Source of the DNA: Planctomycetota bacterium
GTDB taxonomy: Bacteria > Planctomycetota > UBA11346
NCBI GenBank assembly: GCA_025055595.1
Contig: JANWWU010000062.1
Location: 1-38,589, forward strand
Length of the DNA: 38,589 nt
Reading direction: 5' to 3'
Shown: positions 1 to 8,488 of the stretch, piece after piece
How the letters are laid out: each line of letters begins with the position of its first letter
Numbering within the stretch: the stretch's first letter is position 1
Made by a program: the position numbers and the translations under genes
The notes under the pieces: model-generated
Database searches by the model: none
Told to the model about the DNA's origin: nothing
The model's input: the letters and a program-made list of their open reading frames with translations, nothing else

Positions 1-741
1 GCCGCGCGTCAGATCCGCATCTCGCACTTGCCGATGCCCATGCCGGCGGAGCAGACGCTGAACGCGCTCGCGGTGTTCATGGCGGAGCGCTACGGCGCGA
101 TCGCCGGCACCCTGGCGAAGATGAAGCGGGCGATCAACCAGAACGGCGGGCACTTCAACGACTGCCTGGCGCAGCAGCCGCCGCGTGTGATCAGCGATTG
201 CTGCCAGTGGTGCACGCGCCTGCATGAACTCGGCTTCCTCGAAGAGTACCACTACAAGCCAGCGCCGCAGTGCCAGATCGTCGGGCGCGTGTCGAGCCTG
301 CCCCTGGTGCAGGGCTTCCTCAGCGGCCACTGGCTGGAGCGTGCGGTGCTCGAGCTGCTGCGCGCGCGGGCCCCAGCGGGTGTGGGCTTTGAGTCCCTGC
401 TCAACCCCCAGATCGTGCTGCCCAACGGCAATGATTTTGAACTGGATGTGTTGGCCGCGATCGGCGAGCAGGTGTGGTGGGTGGAGGCGAAGACCGGCGA
501 CTATCAGCCGCACTTGGCGAAGTACGCCGCCGTGCAGCGCCTGCTGCAGGTCGCGCAGCCCTATGCGGTGCTGGTGCTGCCCGATCTGCCGAGCGAGCGC
601 TGCCGCACATTGACGCAGCTCTATTCGCTGACCGTGTGCAACATCGCGGATTTCGTGCAGCATGTGGCAGAACGGACCGGCGTCGGGAAGGAGACCGAAG
701 CCGCACTGCCCGTAGCGGAGCCCCCAGCACCGCCTGCCTAG
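1..741 (+). CDS. C-terminal part of a PD-(D/E)XK nuclease (DUF1887/Card1-like), 5' truncated
   Basis: The reading frame is open from base 1, so the track's TTG start at 28 is only the first usable codon and the real start lies upstream. The last ~130 residues look like a PD-(D/E)XK nuclease: a GHWLE helix, then NDFELDV, then WWVEAKTGDY, giving the acidic D and the E-x-K of the active site. This order resembles the nuclease domain of DUF1887 proteins, the family of the CRISPR-associated CARF nucleases Card1/Can2. The region before it is helical and could be a winged-helix linker. The tail is Pro/Ala-rich. Its TAG stop overlaps the stop of the convergent VKOR-DsbA gene in one CTAG. Nuclease fold is fairly likely. 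The CARF link is a guess, because the N-terminal half is missing and no CRISPR array is visible. Confidence 0.6.
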   Translation, partial: AARQIRISHLPMPMPAEQTLNALAVFMAERYGAIAGTLAKMKRAINQNGGHFNDCLAQQPPRVISDCCQWCTRLHELGFLEEYHYKPAPQCQIVGRVSSLPLVQGFLSGHWLERAVLELLRARAPAGVGFESLLNPQIVLPNGNDFELDVLAAIGEQVWWVEAKTGDYQPHLAKYAAVQRLLQVAQPYAVLVLPDLPSERCRTLTQLYSLTVCNIADFVQHVAERTGVGKETEAALPVAEPPAPPA

Positions 742-1751
742 GGCTGCACAGCGGCGGCGATGGCGGCGGGGTCGACAGCGGGGCCTTCCCAGCGGCTGCG
801 CGGGCGGCCATCGCGGTCGGTCAGGACCACGGCGGGAGCGCGGCCGAGGCGCTGCGCCGCGAGCCAGCGCTGATCCTCGGCGAGCACGGCGTCGATCAGC
901 GGCTGTTCGGCGGCGAGGCGGGCTTCGATCGCTGCGGGGTCGAGCACCTCGGCGACGCGGGCGCGCAGCGCGGCCCAGCCCCGCTCCTCCGGGCTGCCGA
1001 GGATGACCGCCAGCAGCAGCGCGAACTCGCGGGCATCGGCGCTGGCCAGGGCATGGCGGGCCAGCTCGGCTGCGCTGGGGACGCGGGCGCGCAAGAGGAA
1101 GCGGGTGCGCAGCTGAACGCGGCCATCGGCGATCGCGGGGGCGAGCGCCTGCCGCAGGGGGTGGTGGAGCGCGGCGCAGCGCGCGCAGTGGGGGTCGACG
1201 ATGATGTCGATGATCTGCGGGGCATCTGGGCGGCCGAGCGTGCGGCGGGCGGCGATCGCTGCCATCGCGGCGGCAGGTGGGGGAGCTGTGTCGGCTGCTG
1301 AGGTGGGCAGGGGGGCCAGTTCGTCGCGGCGCAGTGTCGGATGGAAGGCGAAGTGCAGGCCGAGGAAGCCGATGGCGACGAGCAGGGCGAGGGGCGCCCA
1401 GTGGCGGACGGAGGCCGCGCCCGCCAGCGCGGCGCAGGCGAGGATCCCGACATGCACGGTCAGGCAGTAGGGGCACAGCAGCGCCAGCTGCCAGGAGGCC
1501 CACAGGAACCACAAGGCGCCGCCGGCGCTGAGCGCAGCCAAGGCGGCGCTCGAGAGGGGGCGGCGCAGGGCCGTCAGCAGGGCGAGGCCGAGCAGGGCAG
1601 CGACCGCGTACCACTGGACCTCGACGCCGAAGAGGCGCTGGTAGTGGCCGCCGCCCTGACAGGCGGGGCAGGGCCACCAGCGCTCCCACAGCGGGCGGCT
1701 GGCCGCCACCAGGGCCGTCAGCACGGCGAGGATCGCCAGCGGCCAGCGCAT
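738..1751 (-). CDS. VKOR-DsbA fusion, disulfide bond formation protein
   Basis: This is a 337-residue membrane protein that probably makes disulfide bonds outside the cytoplasm. The N-terminal ~135 residues are a vitamin K epoxide reductase (VKOR) domain with several membrane helices, a CPAC pair near residues 28-31 and a CPYC redox motif near 93-96. After a Pro/Ala linker comes a DsbA-like thioredoxin domain with CARC near 189-192. In known bacterial VKOR fusions the VKOR half reoxidises the thioredoxin half using quinone. I chose the ATG at 1751 because the protein then begins directly with a membrane helix. The track's longer ORF only adds sequence antisense or out of frame to sixA. It starts 7 bases after the sixA stop, so the two are probably co-transcribed. 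The first cysteine pair has only two residues between its cysteines, which is tighter than I recall for the VKOR loop cysteines. Confidence 0.85.
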   Translation of the reverse strand: MRWPLAILAVLTALVAASRPLWERWWPCPACQGGGHYQRLFGVEVQWYAVAALLGLALLTALRRPLSSAALAALSAGGALWFLWASWQLALLCPYCLTVHVGILACAALAGAASVRHWAPLALLVAIGFLGLHFAFHPTLRRDELAPLPTSAADTAPPPAAAMAAIAARRTLGRPDAPQIIDIIVDPHCARCAALHHPLRQALAPAIADGRVQLRTRFLLRARVPSAAELARHALASADAREFALLLAVILGSPEERGWAALRARVAEVLDPAAIEARLAAEQPLIDAVLAEDQRWLAAQRLGRAPAVVLTDRDGRPRSRWEGPAVDPAAIAAAVQP

Positions 1752-1758
1752 GCGGCGC

Positions 1759-2235
1759 CTAGCTGGCGGCCAGGACGCGGGCCTCGGCGGGGGCCAGCAG
1801 CAGGCGCAGGCGCATGTCGCCCGGCTTCGGCGTGCCTTCGAGCAGGGCGATGGCGCCCTTCTTGAGCGGGATGGCGGCCTCGACGCCCAGCAGCAGGCCG
1901 AGGACCTGGCCGAGGTCCGGCTCGTGGCCGACGAGCACGAGGTCGCCCTGCCCGCGCAGGTGCGGCAGCCAGTCCTCGGGGTCGGTCTCCTCACCGGCCA
2001 GCCAGTCTTGGACGAGCAGGGGCAGCTGCCACTGCTCGGCGAGCAGCTCCGCGGTGCGCAGGGCGCGCGCCCAGGGGCTGGTCCAGATCTGCTGGGCGCT
2101 GATCAGGGGGGCGAGCAACCGGGCGATGCTGCGTACTTCTGCCTGGCCCTCGCGGGTCAGGGGACGATCGGCATCGTCGCCGTCCCAGTCCTCGCGGTCG
2201 ACGGCGCGGCCGTGGCGGACGAGAGCGAGGTGCAT
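1759..2235 (-). CDS. sixA: SixA-type phosphohistidine phosphatase
   Basis: This 158-residue protein matches the histidine phosphatase superfamily at the length usual for SixA. It has the N-terminal LVRHGRA motif, with the phospho-accepting His at residue 8, and GHEPDLG near the C terminus, which carries the second catalytic His. SixA removes phosphate from phosphohistidine, in E. coli from the nitrogen PTS phosphotransfer protein. A PTS EIIA is encoded in this window (21355-21876), but it is far away and a functional link is only possible. The ATG at 2235 gives the canonical start. The track's 1140-residue ORF extends it into antisense of argG and the exchanger gene and should be ignored. A promoter-like TTGCCC-N17-CACAAT ends 5 bases before the ATG with no Shine-Dalgarno, suggesting a leaderless message. 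The VKOR-DsbA gene follows after 7 bases. Confidence 0.85.
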   Translation of the reverse strand: MHLALVRHGRAVDREDWDGDDADRPLTREGQAEVRSIARLLAPLISAQQIWTSPWARALRTAELLAEQWQLPLLVQDWLAGEETDPEDWLPHLRGQGDLVLVGHEPDLGQVLGLLLGVEAAIPLKKGAIALLEGTPKPGDMRLRLLLAPAEARVLAAS

Positions 2236-2240
2236 GCCGG

Positions 2241-2300
2241 ATTGTGGCGCGTCGCGCGGGGGCGGGCAAGGCCTTGCACGCGCCCTCGCCGTCGCAGCAT
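2241..2300. promoter_or_regulatory. Divergent promoter region sixA / argG with shared -35 palindrome
   Basis: On the minus strand TTGCCC (2264-2269) and CACAAT (2241-2246) are 17 bases apart and face sixA. On the plus strand TTGCAC (2274-2279) and CAGCAT (2295-2300) are 15 bases apart and face argG. Both -35 elements reach into a perfect 12-base palindrome, GCAAGGCCTTGC (2266-2277). That layout would let one bound protein or polymerase affect both genes. The assignment rests on motif reading only. Confidence 0.4.
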
Positions 2301-2319
2301 CCGCGCCACTGGAGCGTTC

Positions 2320-3576
2320 ATGAACAGCCCCGCTTCTCGTCCGCGCGTCGTCCTCGCCTACAGCGGCGGCCTCGATACCTCGGTGATCGTACGCTGGCTC
2401 ACCGAGCGCGGCTATGCCGTCATCTGCTTCTGCGCCGATGTCGGCCAGCGCGAGGATTTCTCGACCCTCGAGCGCAAGGCTCTGGCCAGCGGCGCGGTGA
2501 AATGCGTGATCCGCGATGTCCGCGAGGAGTTCGTCCGCGACTTCGTGTTCCCGGCGATCGCCTGGAACGCGCGCTACGAAGGCCGCTACCTGCTCGGCAC
2601 CAGCCTGGCGCGGCCGGTGATCGCCAAGCACATGGTCGAGATCGCGCGCCAGGAAGGGGCGGAGTACATCGCGCACGGCGCCACCGGCAAGGGCAATGAC
2701 CAGGTGCGCTTCGAGCTGACGGCCTATGCGCTCTATCCGGGCGTGAAGATCATCGCGCCGTGGCGCGATCCGGCGTTCCGCGCCGAGATCCCGGGCCGCG
2801 CCGAGGCGATCGCCTACGCCCAGAAGTGGGGCATCCCGGTCAAGGCGACGGTCGACAAGCCGTGGTCGTCCGACGACAACTTGATGCACATCAGCTTCGA
2901 GGCCGGGATGCTCGAGGATCCGGCGCAGCGGCCGCTCGACGAGATGTGGGAGCGCACGCTGCCGCTCGACCAGGTGACGGCGCCGCGCGAGGCGCTGAGC
3001 ATCGATTTCGAGCAAGGCCGGGCGGTGGCGGTCAATGGCCGGCGCCTGTCGCCGGCGGCGCTGCTGGCCGAGCTCAACGAGATCGGCTGCCGCCACGGCG
3101 TCGGCCGCATCGACATCGTCGAGAGCCGCTTCGTCGGGATGAAGAGCCGCGGCGTCTACGAGACGCCGGGCGGCACCATCCTGCTGGCGGCGCATCAGGA
3201 CCTCGAGGCGCTGACCGTCTCGCGCGACCTGCTGCACACCAAGAGCATGCTCGCCGTGCGCTTCAGCCAGATGGTCTACTTCGGCCTCTGGTACACCGAG
3301 GAGATGGAGGCGCTGATGGCCTTCCTCGAGGTCAGCCAGCGCCATGTCACCGGCCGCGTGCGCCTCGAGCTGCTCAAGGGCAACGTCATCATCACCGGCC
3401 GCGAGAGCGAGCACTCGCTCTACGACGCCGCCGTCGCCTCGATGGAGGCCGACGGCGGGGCCTACGACCAGAGCGATGCGACCGGCTTCATCAAGCTGCA
3501 GGCCCTGCCGCTGCGGGTCGCCGCGCAGCGCGCGGCGCGCCTGGCGGCCAAGCGCGCGCGTGAGGCCGGCGCCTGA
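2320..3576 (+). CDS. argG: Argininosuccinate synthase
   Basis: ArgG joins citrulline and aspartate using ATP to make argininosuccinate, the penultimate step of arginine synthesis in the cytosol. The 418-residue product has the family's nucleotide-binding AYSGGLDTS near the N terminus, followed by GATGKGNDQVRFE and FFGLWYTEE-like segments (here YFGLWYTEE), and is close to the usual length. I start it at the ATG at 2320, which has GGAG five bases upstream. The track's longer ORF runs antisense through sixA. No other arginine-synthesis gene is adjacent, but the speA-agu block that consumes arginine lies 5 kb downstream. The exchanger gene follows on the same strand after 72 bases. Confidence 0.96.
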   Translation: MNSPASRPRVVLAYSGGLDTSVIVRWLTERGYAVICFCADVGQREDFSTLERKALASGAVKCVIRDVREEFVRDFVFPAIAWNARYEGRYLLGTSLARPVIAKHMVEIARQEGAEYIAHGATGKGNDQVRFELTAYALYPGVKIIAPWRDPAFRAEIPGRAEAIAYAQKWGIPVKATVDKPWSSDDNLMHISFEAGMLEDPAQRPLDEMWERTLPLDQVTAPREALSIDFEQGRAVAVNGRRLSPAALLAELNEIGCRHGVGRIDIVESRFVGMKSRGVYETPGGTILLAAHQDLEALTVSRDLLHTKSMLAVRFSQMVYFGLWYTEEMEALMAFLEVSQRHVTGRVRLELLKGNVIITGRESEHSLYDAAVASMEADGGAYDQSDATGFIKLQALPLRVAAQRAARLAAKRAREAGA

Positions 3577-3620
3577 GGCGCGGCGCCGCGGTCGGCGGGG
3601 GTCGGAGGCGGCCGGCGCGG

Positions 3621-3634
3621 CGCGCGATCGCGCG
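3621..3634. repeat. 14-base perfect palindrome upstream of the exchanger gene
   Basis: CGCGCGATCGCGCG is a perfect palindrome in the 72-base gap between argG and the exchanger gene. It lies directly before the GGAGG-like Shine-Dalgarno of the exchanger (around 3639-3643). It could fold in the mRNA or bind a dimeric regulator. In such GC-rich DNA it could also be chance. Confidence 0.3.
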
Positions 3635-3648
3635 GGGCGGAGGCGGTG

Positions 3649-5466
3649 ATGCCGTGGCCTGACCTGCTGTGGATCATGTGGCTGGAGCTGATCACCGGGG
3701 TCAGCCCCGCGGGCTGGCTGGTGGCGCTGGCGGTCAGCATCGCCGCCGGCGTCGCGCTCGGCCATCTCCGGGTCTTCGGGGTCTCGCTCGGGGTGGCGAC
3801 GGTGATCTTCACCGCCATCGCCTACGCCTGGGCGCTGTGGAGCCCGGAGAGCATCGGCTGGCAGGCCCTGCTCGAGGCCAAGACGCGGCAGGCGCTGGCG
3901 GCCGCCGGCAGCGGCGCCGAGCCGGCGGCGCTGCGCGCGGCGATCGAGCACGAGCTGCACGCCAAGCTGCACAGCCGCCGCGAGGTGCTCGAGTTCGTCC
4001 GCGAGTTCGGCCTGGTGCTCTTCGTCTACTGCATCGGCATGACCGTCGGTCCCGGCTTCCTCGCCTCGCTGCGCGATCGCGGCCTGCGCTGGAACCTGCT
4101 CGCGGTCGCGGTCGTCCTCGGCGGCCTCGGGGTGACGAGCGCGCTCGTCGTCGTCGCCGGCCTGCATCCGGCGGCCGCGGTCGGCGTGATGAGCGGGGCG
4201 ATCACCAACACCCCGGGCTGGGCGGCGGCCCAGGCCACGCTGCGCGAGCTGCAGGCCCCGGCCGAGCAGCTGGCGCTGACCGTCTCCGGCTACGCCGTCG
4301 CCTACCCCTGCGGCATCGCTGGGATCATCGGCTCGCTGATCGCGGTCCGCGTGCTGTTTCGCATCCGCGTGCGCGAGGAGGCCGCGGCCTTCAGCGCCGG
4401 CGCGGGCGGCGCGGCCGAGCACATCGATGTCCGCGTCAGCAATCCCGGCATCGTCGGCCGCAGCCTCGGCGAGCTGGAGGCGCTGGTCGGCAGCGAGGCG
4501 GTGATCTCGCGCGTGCAGCGCGGCGACGAGCAGCTCGTACCGCAGCCGGGCTTCGTCCTCGCCGCCGGCGATCGCCTGCATGCGGTCGGCTCGCCGGCGG
4601 CGCTGCAGCGGCTGGTCGCTGTCGCCGGGGAGCGCCTGGCGGAAGACCTGCGCGCGGCGCCGGCGCGCCATCGCCTGGAGGCCCGCGAGGTGCTGGTGAC
4701 CAACCGCGATCTCGTCGGCGAGCGCCTCGGCAGCCTCGACTTCCCGGCCCTCGGCGCGACGGTGACGCGGGTGCGCCGTCACGGCCGCGAGCTGCTCGCC
4801 AGCGACGAGCTCGACCTGCACTTCGGCGACCGCCTGGTCGTCGTCGGCGACGAGGCCGGGATCAAGCGCGTCGAGCAGCGCGTCGGCAACGCCCCGGCGC
4901 TCCTCGATCAGCCGCAGCTGATCGGGCTGTTCGTCGGCATCGCCGTCGGCATCGTCCTCGGCCAGGTGCCGATCCCGGTGCCGGGCCTGGCGCAGCCGAT
5001 CAAGCTCGGCATGGCCGGGGGCCCGATCATCGCCGCCCTGGCCTTCAGCTCCCTCGGCCACCTCGGCAAGCACATCATCTTCCACGTCGGCAGGGGCGCC
5101 AACCTGCTGATGCGCGAGTTCGGCATCGCGCTGTTCCTCGCCGCCGTCGGGCTGCTCTCCGCCCAGGCCTTCGTCGAACACGCGCTGAGCGCCGAGGGCG
5201 CGGCGTGGATGCTGGCGGCGCTGGCGATCGCGATGCTGCCGCTGCTGGCCGTCGCCATCGTCGCCCGCCTGTGGTGGAAGGAGAACTACACGGCGCTGAT
5301 GGGGCTGATGGCCGGCTCCTGCACCGATCCGCCGGCCCTCGCCTACGCCAACAACGCCGCCGGCAGCGAGCAGCCCGGCCTGGCCTACGCCACCGTCTAC
5401 CCGCTGACGATGATCCTGCGCATCGTCGGCGCCCAGCTCTTCGTCCTGCTGTGGCTGGCGCCCTGA
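3649..5466 (+). CDS. AspT/YidE-type transporter with two RCK_C (TrkA-C) domains
   Basis: This 605-residue inner-membrane protein has the layout of the aspartate:alanine exchanger family. An N-terminal set of membrane helices contains GMTVGPGFL and SGAITNTPGWAAA. Two soluble TrkA-C/RCK_C-like domains follow (around residues 255-410), including VGRSLGELE and VGERLGSLDFPALGA. A second set of helices contains AGSCTDPPALAYANN. The two membrane halves are the repeat typical of the family. AspT exchanges aspartate for alanine, while most homologues such as YidE and YbjL have no known substrate. I prefer the ATG at 3649 over the adjacent GTG at 3646 because a GGAGG-like site lies just upstream. It follows argG, whose substrate is aspartate, so an aspartate-related role is tempting but unproven. 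It converges with the AAA-ATPase gene after 6 bases. Confidence 0.85.
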   Translation: MPWPDLLWIMWLELITGVSPAGWLVALAVSIAAGVALGHLRVFGVSLGVATVIFTAIAYAWALWSPESIGWQALLEAKTRQALAAAGSGAEPAALRAAIEHELHAKLHSRREVLEFVREFGLVLFVYCIGMTVGPGFLASLRDRGLRWNLLAVAVVLGGLGVTSALVVVAGLHPAAAVGVMSGAITNTPGWAAAQATLRELQAPAEQLALTVSGYAVAYPCGIAGIIGSLIAVRVLFRIRVREEAAAFSAGAGGAAEHIDVRVSNPGIVGRSLGELEALVGSEAVISRVQRGDEQLVPQPGFVLAAGDRLHAVGSPAALQRLVAVAGERLAEDLRAAPARHRLEAREVLVTNRDLVGERLGSLDFPALGATVTRVRRHGRELLASDELDLHFGDRLVVVGDEAGIKRVEQRVGNAPALLDQPQLIGLFVGIAVGIVLGQVPIPVPGLAQPIKLGMAGGPIIAALAFSSLGHLGKHIIFHVGRGANLLMREFGIALFLAAVGLLSAQAFVEHALSAEGAAWMLAALAIAMLPLLAVAIVARLWWKENYTALMGLMAGSCTDPPALAYANNAAGSEQPGLAYATVYPLTMILRIVGAQLFVLLWLAP

Positions 5467-5476
5467 GGCGGCTCAG
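5463..5476. terminator. Small hairpin spanning two convergent stop codons
   Basis: CTGAG-GCGG-CTCAG can form a 5-base stem with a 4-base loop and contains the stop codons of both convergent genes. There is no T-run, so it is not a classical intrinsic terminator. It is listed because similar inverted repeats occur at other convergent junctions in the window. Confidence 0.25.
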
Positions 5477-7020
5477 CCGCGCGGCGGTCGGAGCTGGAGC
5501 CAGCGGCAGTCGACCTGACGGTCGGCGAGGCCGCCGATGCCGACGAGGACGAGGGCGCGGGGATCGGCGGCGTAGGGCTGGTGGTAGCCGCGCTCGCGGA
5601 TCTGCTGCAGGGCGTCCTCGGCGCTGCCGAGCTTCATCTCGATGATGTAGACCGCGCGCGGGGTCTCGACGACGGCATCGGCGCGGCCGCGCCAGCTGCC
5701 GGGCTCGGCGAGGACCCGCGCGCCGATCGCCTGCAGGGCGGCGAGGAAGACGCTGTGGTAGTAGGCCTCGCGCGGCACCTGCAGGCTGGCCGGCAGGGCG
5801 GCGAACAGCGCGGCGAGGGCGCGGCGGAACTCGTCCTCGTCGCCGGCGATCAGGGCGAGGTGCAGGCGCTGGGCCACCGTCGAGCCGCCTTCGAGAAGGC
5901 CGGGCGCCAGGCGATCGAGCAGCATGCCGTGCCAGGCCTCGCGGACCTCGGCGTTGGGAAAGCCGAGGCGATAGAGCTGCTCGCGCTGCTCCTGCACCGT
6001 CAGGTAGCCGGTGTTCCACAGCAGCGGCACCAGCTTGAGCTCGTCGATGTCGAGGTGCAGCGCGAGATCGCTGGCCCATACCCCGGCGCTGAGGTCCTCG
6101 ACGGCGCCGAGCCGCTGCGCGAGCTCGACCAGCCAGCGCGGGGTGCCGGTGCTCCACCACCAGGAGCCGAAGCCGCCCTCGGCCAGGCAGGAAAGCACCG
6201 ACCAGGGGTTGTAGACGCGCTGCGCGCCGCCCCAGCGATAGCCGTCGTAGCGCGCGCGCAGCCGCTCGAGCGCCTGCTCGAGGCTCAGCCGATGCTGGCG
6301 CGCCAGCTGCTCCAGCCAGGGCGCGAAGGCGCGCTGCAGCTCGTCCTCGGTGTAGCCGAGGAGGGTGGCGGTGGCGGGATGCAGGGTGAGGTCGCGCACC
6401 TGGTTGAGGGCGGAGAAGACGCTGCTGCGCACCAGCCGCCCGACGCCGGTCAAAAACAGCAGCTCGAGCTCGCCGTCGCAGGCCTTCAGCGCGCCGTAGA
6501 AGCCGGCGAGGACATCGCGCAGCGCCCGCGCCAGCGCCGGCTGCTCGAGGTGGTCGTGCACCGGCTTGTCGTACTCGTCGATCAGCACCACCACCCGCCG
6601 CCCGCTGCGCCGCTGCAGCGCGCGGATCAGCTCGAGCAGGCTCTCCCCGGGCAGGCAGGAGCCGGCGAGGTCGAGCGCCGCGGCGCGCGCCGCCGCTTGC
6701 ACCTGGCGCACCAGGGCCTGGCGCAGCTCCTCGGCGCTCGTGCAGTCGAGGGCCAGCGTGAGGTGCAGGACGGGATGGCGGCGCTGCCAGTCCCAGCGGG
6801 GCTCGATCGCGAGGCCGGCGAAGAGCTCGCGGCGGCCCTCGTAGAGCGCGCGCAGGGTGGAGCACAGCAGCGACTTGCCGAAGCGCCGGGGCCGCGCCAG
6901 GAAGAGGTAGCCGCCGCAGGCCAGCATCTCGGCGATCTGCGCCGTCTTGTCGACATAGAGCGCGCCGAGGCCGCGCAGCTTGGCGAAGTCCGAGATGCCG
7001 AGCGGCAGCGGGGCGGACAC
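5473..7020 (-). CDS. AAA-ATPase-like protein with C-terminal PD-(D/E)XK nuclease domain
   Basis: This 515-residue protein matches the widespread AAA-ATPase_like (PF09820) plus DUF1703-type nuclease (PF08011) architecture. The N terminus has the family opening GISDFAKLRG...YVDKT, a Walker A motif in RPRRFGKSLL (about residues 43-51) and a Walker B-like VVLIDEYDKPV. The C-terminal domain carries GRADAVVE followed by YIIEMKL, the D and E-x-K of a PD-(D/E)XK nuclease. Biological roles are unknown; such genes are often multicopy and mobile, and defence or transposon-derived functions have been suggested. GTG at 7020 is the start. It is preceded by TAGGAT six bases upstream with TTCCGC 15 bases further, a leaderless-type promoter. 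Both active sites look intact. Confidence 0.88.
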   Translation of the reverse strand: MSAPLPLGISDFAKLRGLGALYVDKTAQIAEMLACGGYLFLARPRRFGKSLLCSTLRALYEGRRELFAGLAIEPRWDWQRRHPVLHLTLALDCTSAEELRQALVRQVQAAARAAALDLAGSCLPGESLLELIRALQRRSGRRVVVLIDEYDKPVHDHLEQPALARALRDVLAGFYGALKACDGELELLFLTGVGRLVRSSVFSALNQVRDLTLHPATATLLGYTEDELQRAFAPWLEQLARQHRLSLEQALERLRARYDGYRWGGAQRVYNPWSVLSCLAEGGFGSWWWSTGTPRWLVELAQRLGAVEDLSAGVWASDLALHLDIDELKLVPLLWNTGYLTVQEQREQLYRLGFPNAEVREAWHGMLLDRLAPGLLEGGSTVAQRLHLALIAGDEDEFRRALAALFAALPASLQVPREAYYHSVFLAALQAIGARVLAEPGSWRGRADAVVETPRAVYIIEMKLGSAEDALQQIRERGYHQPYAADPRALVLVGIGGLADRQVDCRWLQLRPPRG

Positions 7021-7026
7021 GCGGCG

Positions 7027-7053
7027 ATCCTAGCCGCGGCGCGCGGCGCGGAA
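7027..7053 (-). promoter_or_regulatory. Leaderless-type promoter of the AAA-ATPase/nuclease gene
   Basis: On the minus strand TTCCGC (7048-7053) and TAGGAT (7027-7032) are separated by 15 bases. TAGGAT ends 6 bases before the GTG start. A transcript starting ~7 bases after the -10 would begin at the start codon. No Shine-Dalgarno is visible. Confidence 0.4.
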
Positions 7054-7260
7054 CGCGCTGGTGACCGCTTGGATTCCCGCAGGCCTCGTCCTCGCGGCGC
7101 AGCGGGCCGCGGAGCGACAGCGGCCCTCGCCGAGCGGGGAGGCGCTAGGGAACGGCGCCGGCGGCCCGGCCGCTCGCCGTCGGCCCGCGACGGCGGGATG
7201 CCGCGTTTCGCGCACGCCGTCGTGGCCCAGCGCACTGCGGGCGGGGCCGCGGCGCGCCAG
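7054..7260. other. Non-coding stretch between AAA-ATPase gene and carboxynorspermidine dehydrogenase gene
   Basis: About 200 bases of GC-rich sequence lie downstream of the dehydrogenase gene and upstream of the AAA-ATPase promoter. I see no tRNA signature, no convincing small ORF and no T-tract terminator. Several short GC-only inverted repeats are present, such as around GCCGGCGGCCCGGCCGC, but none stands out. Confidence 0.4.
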
Positions 7261-8466
<1,206 letters not shown>

Positions 8467-8488
8467 GGTGCCTCCGGGGTGGAACGGT

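Noticed and set aside
1759-5181. 1140-residue minus-strand ORF (track), including sixA
   Set aside because: Only the last 158 codons are sixA. The rest is antisense to argG and the exchanger gene, both of which have clear family motifs. The antisense protein is low-complexity Arg/Ala/Asp/Gln, typical of GC-rich shadow frames.
7054-7260. Possible tRNA or small RNA in the largest gene-free gap
   Set aside because: No T-loop (TTCRANNC), no CCA end and no plausible cloverleaf were seen. GGATTCCCG at ~7071 is not in a tRNA context.
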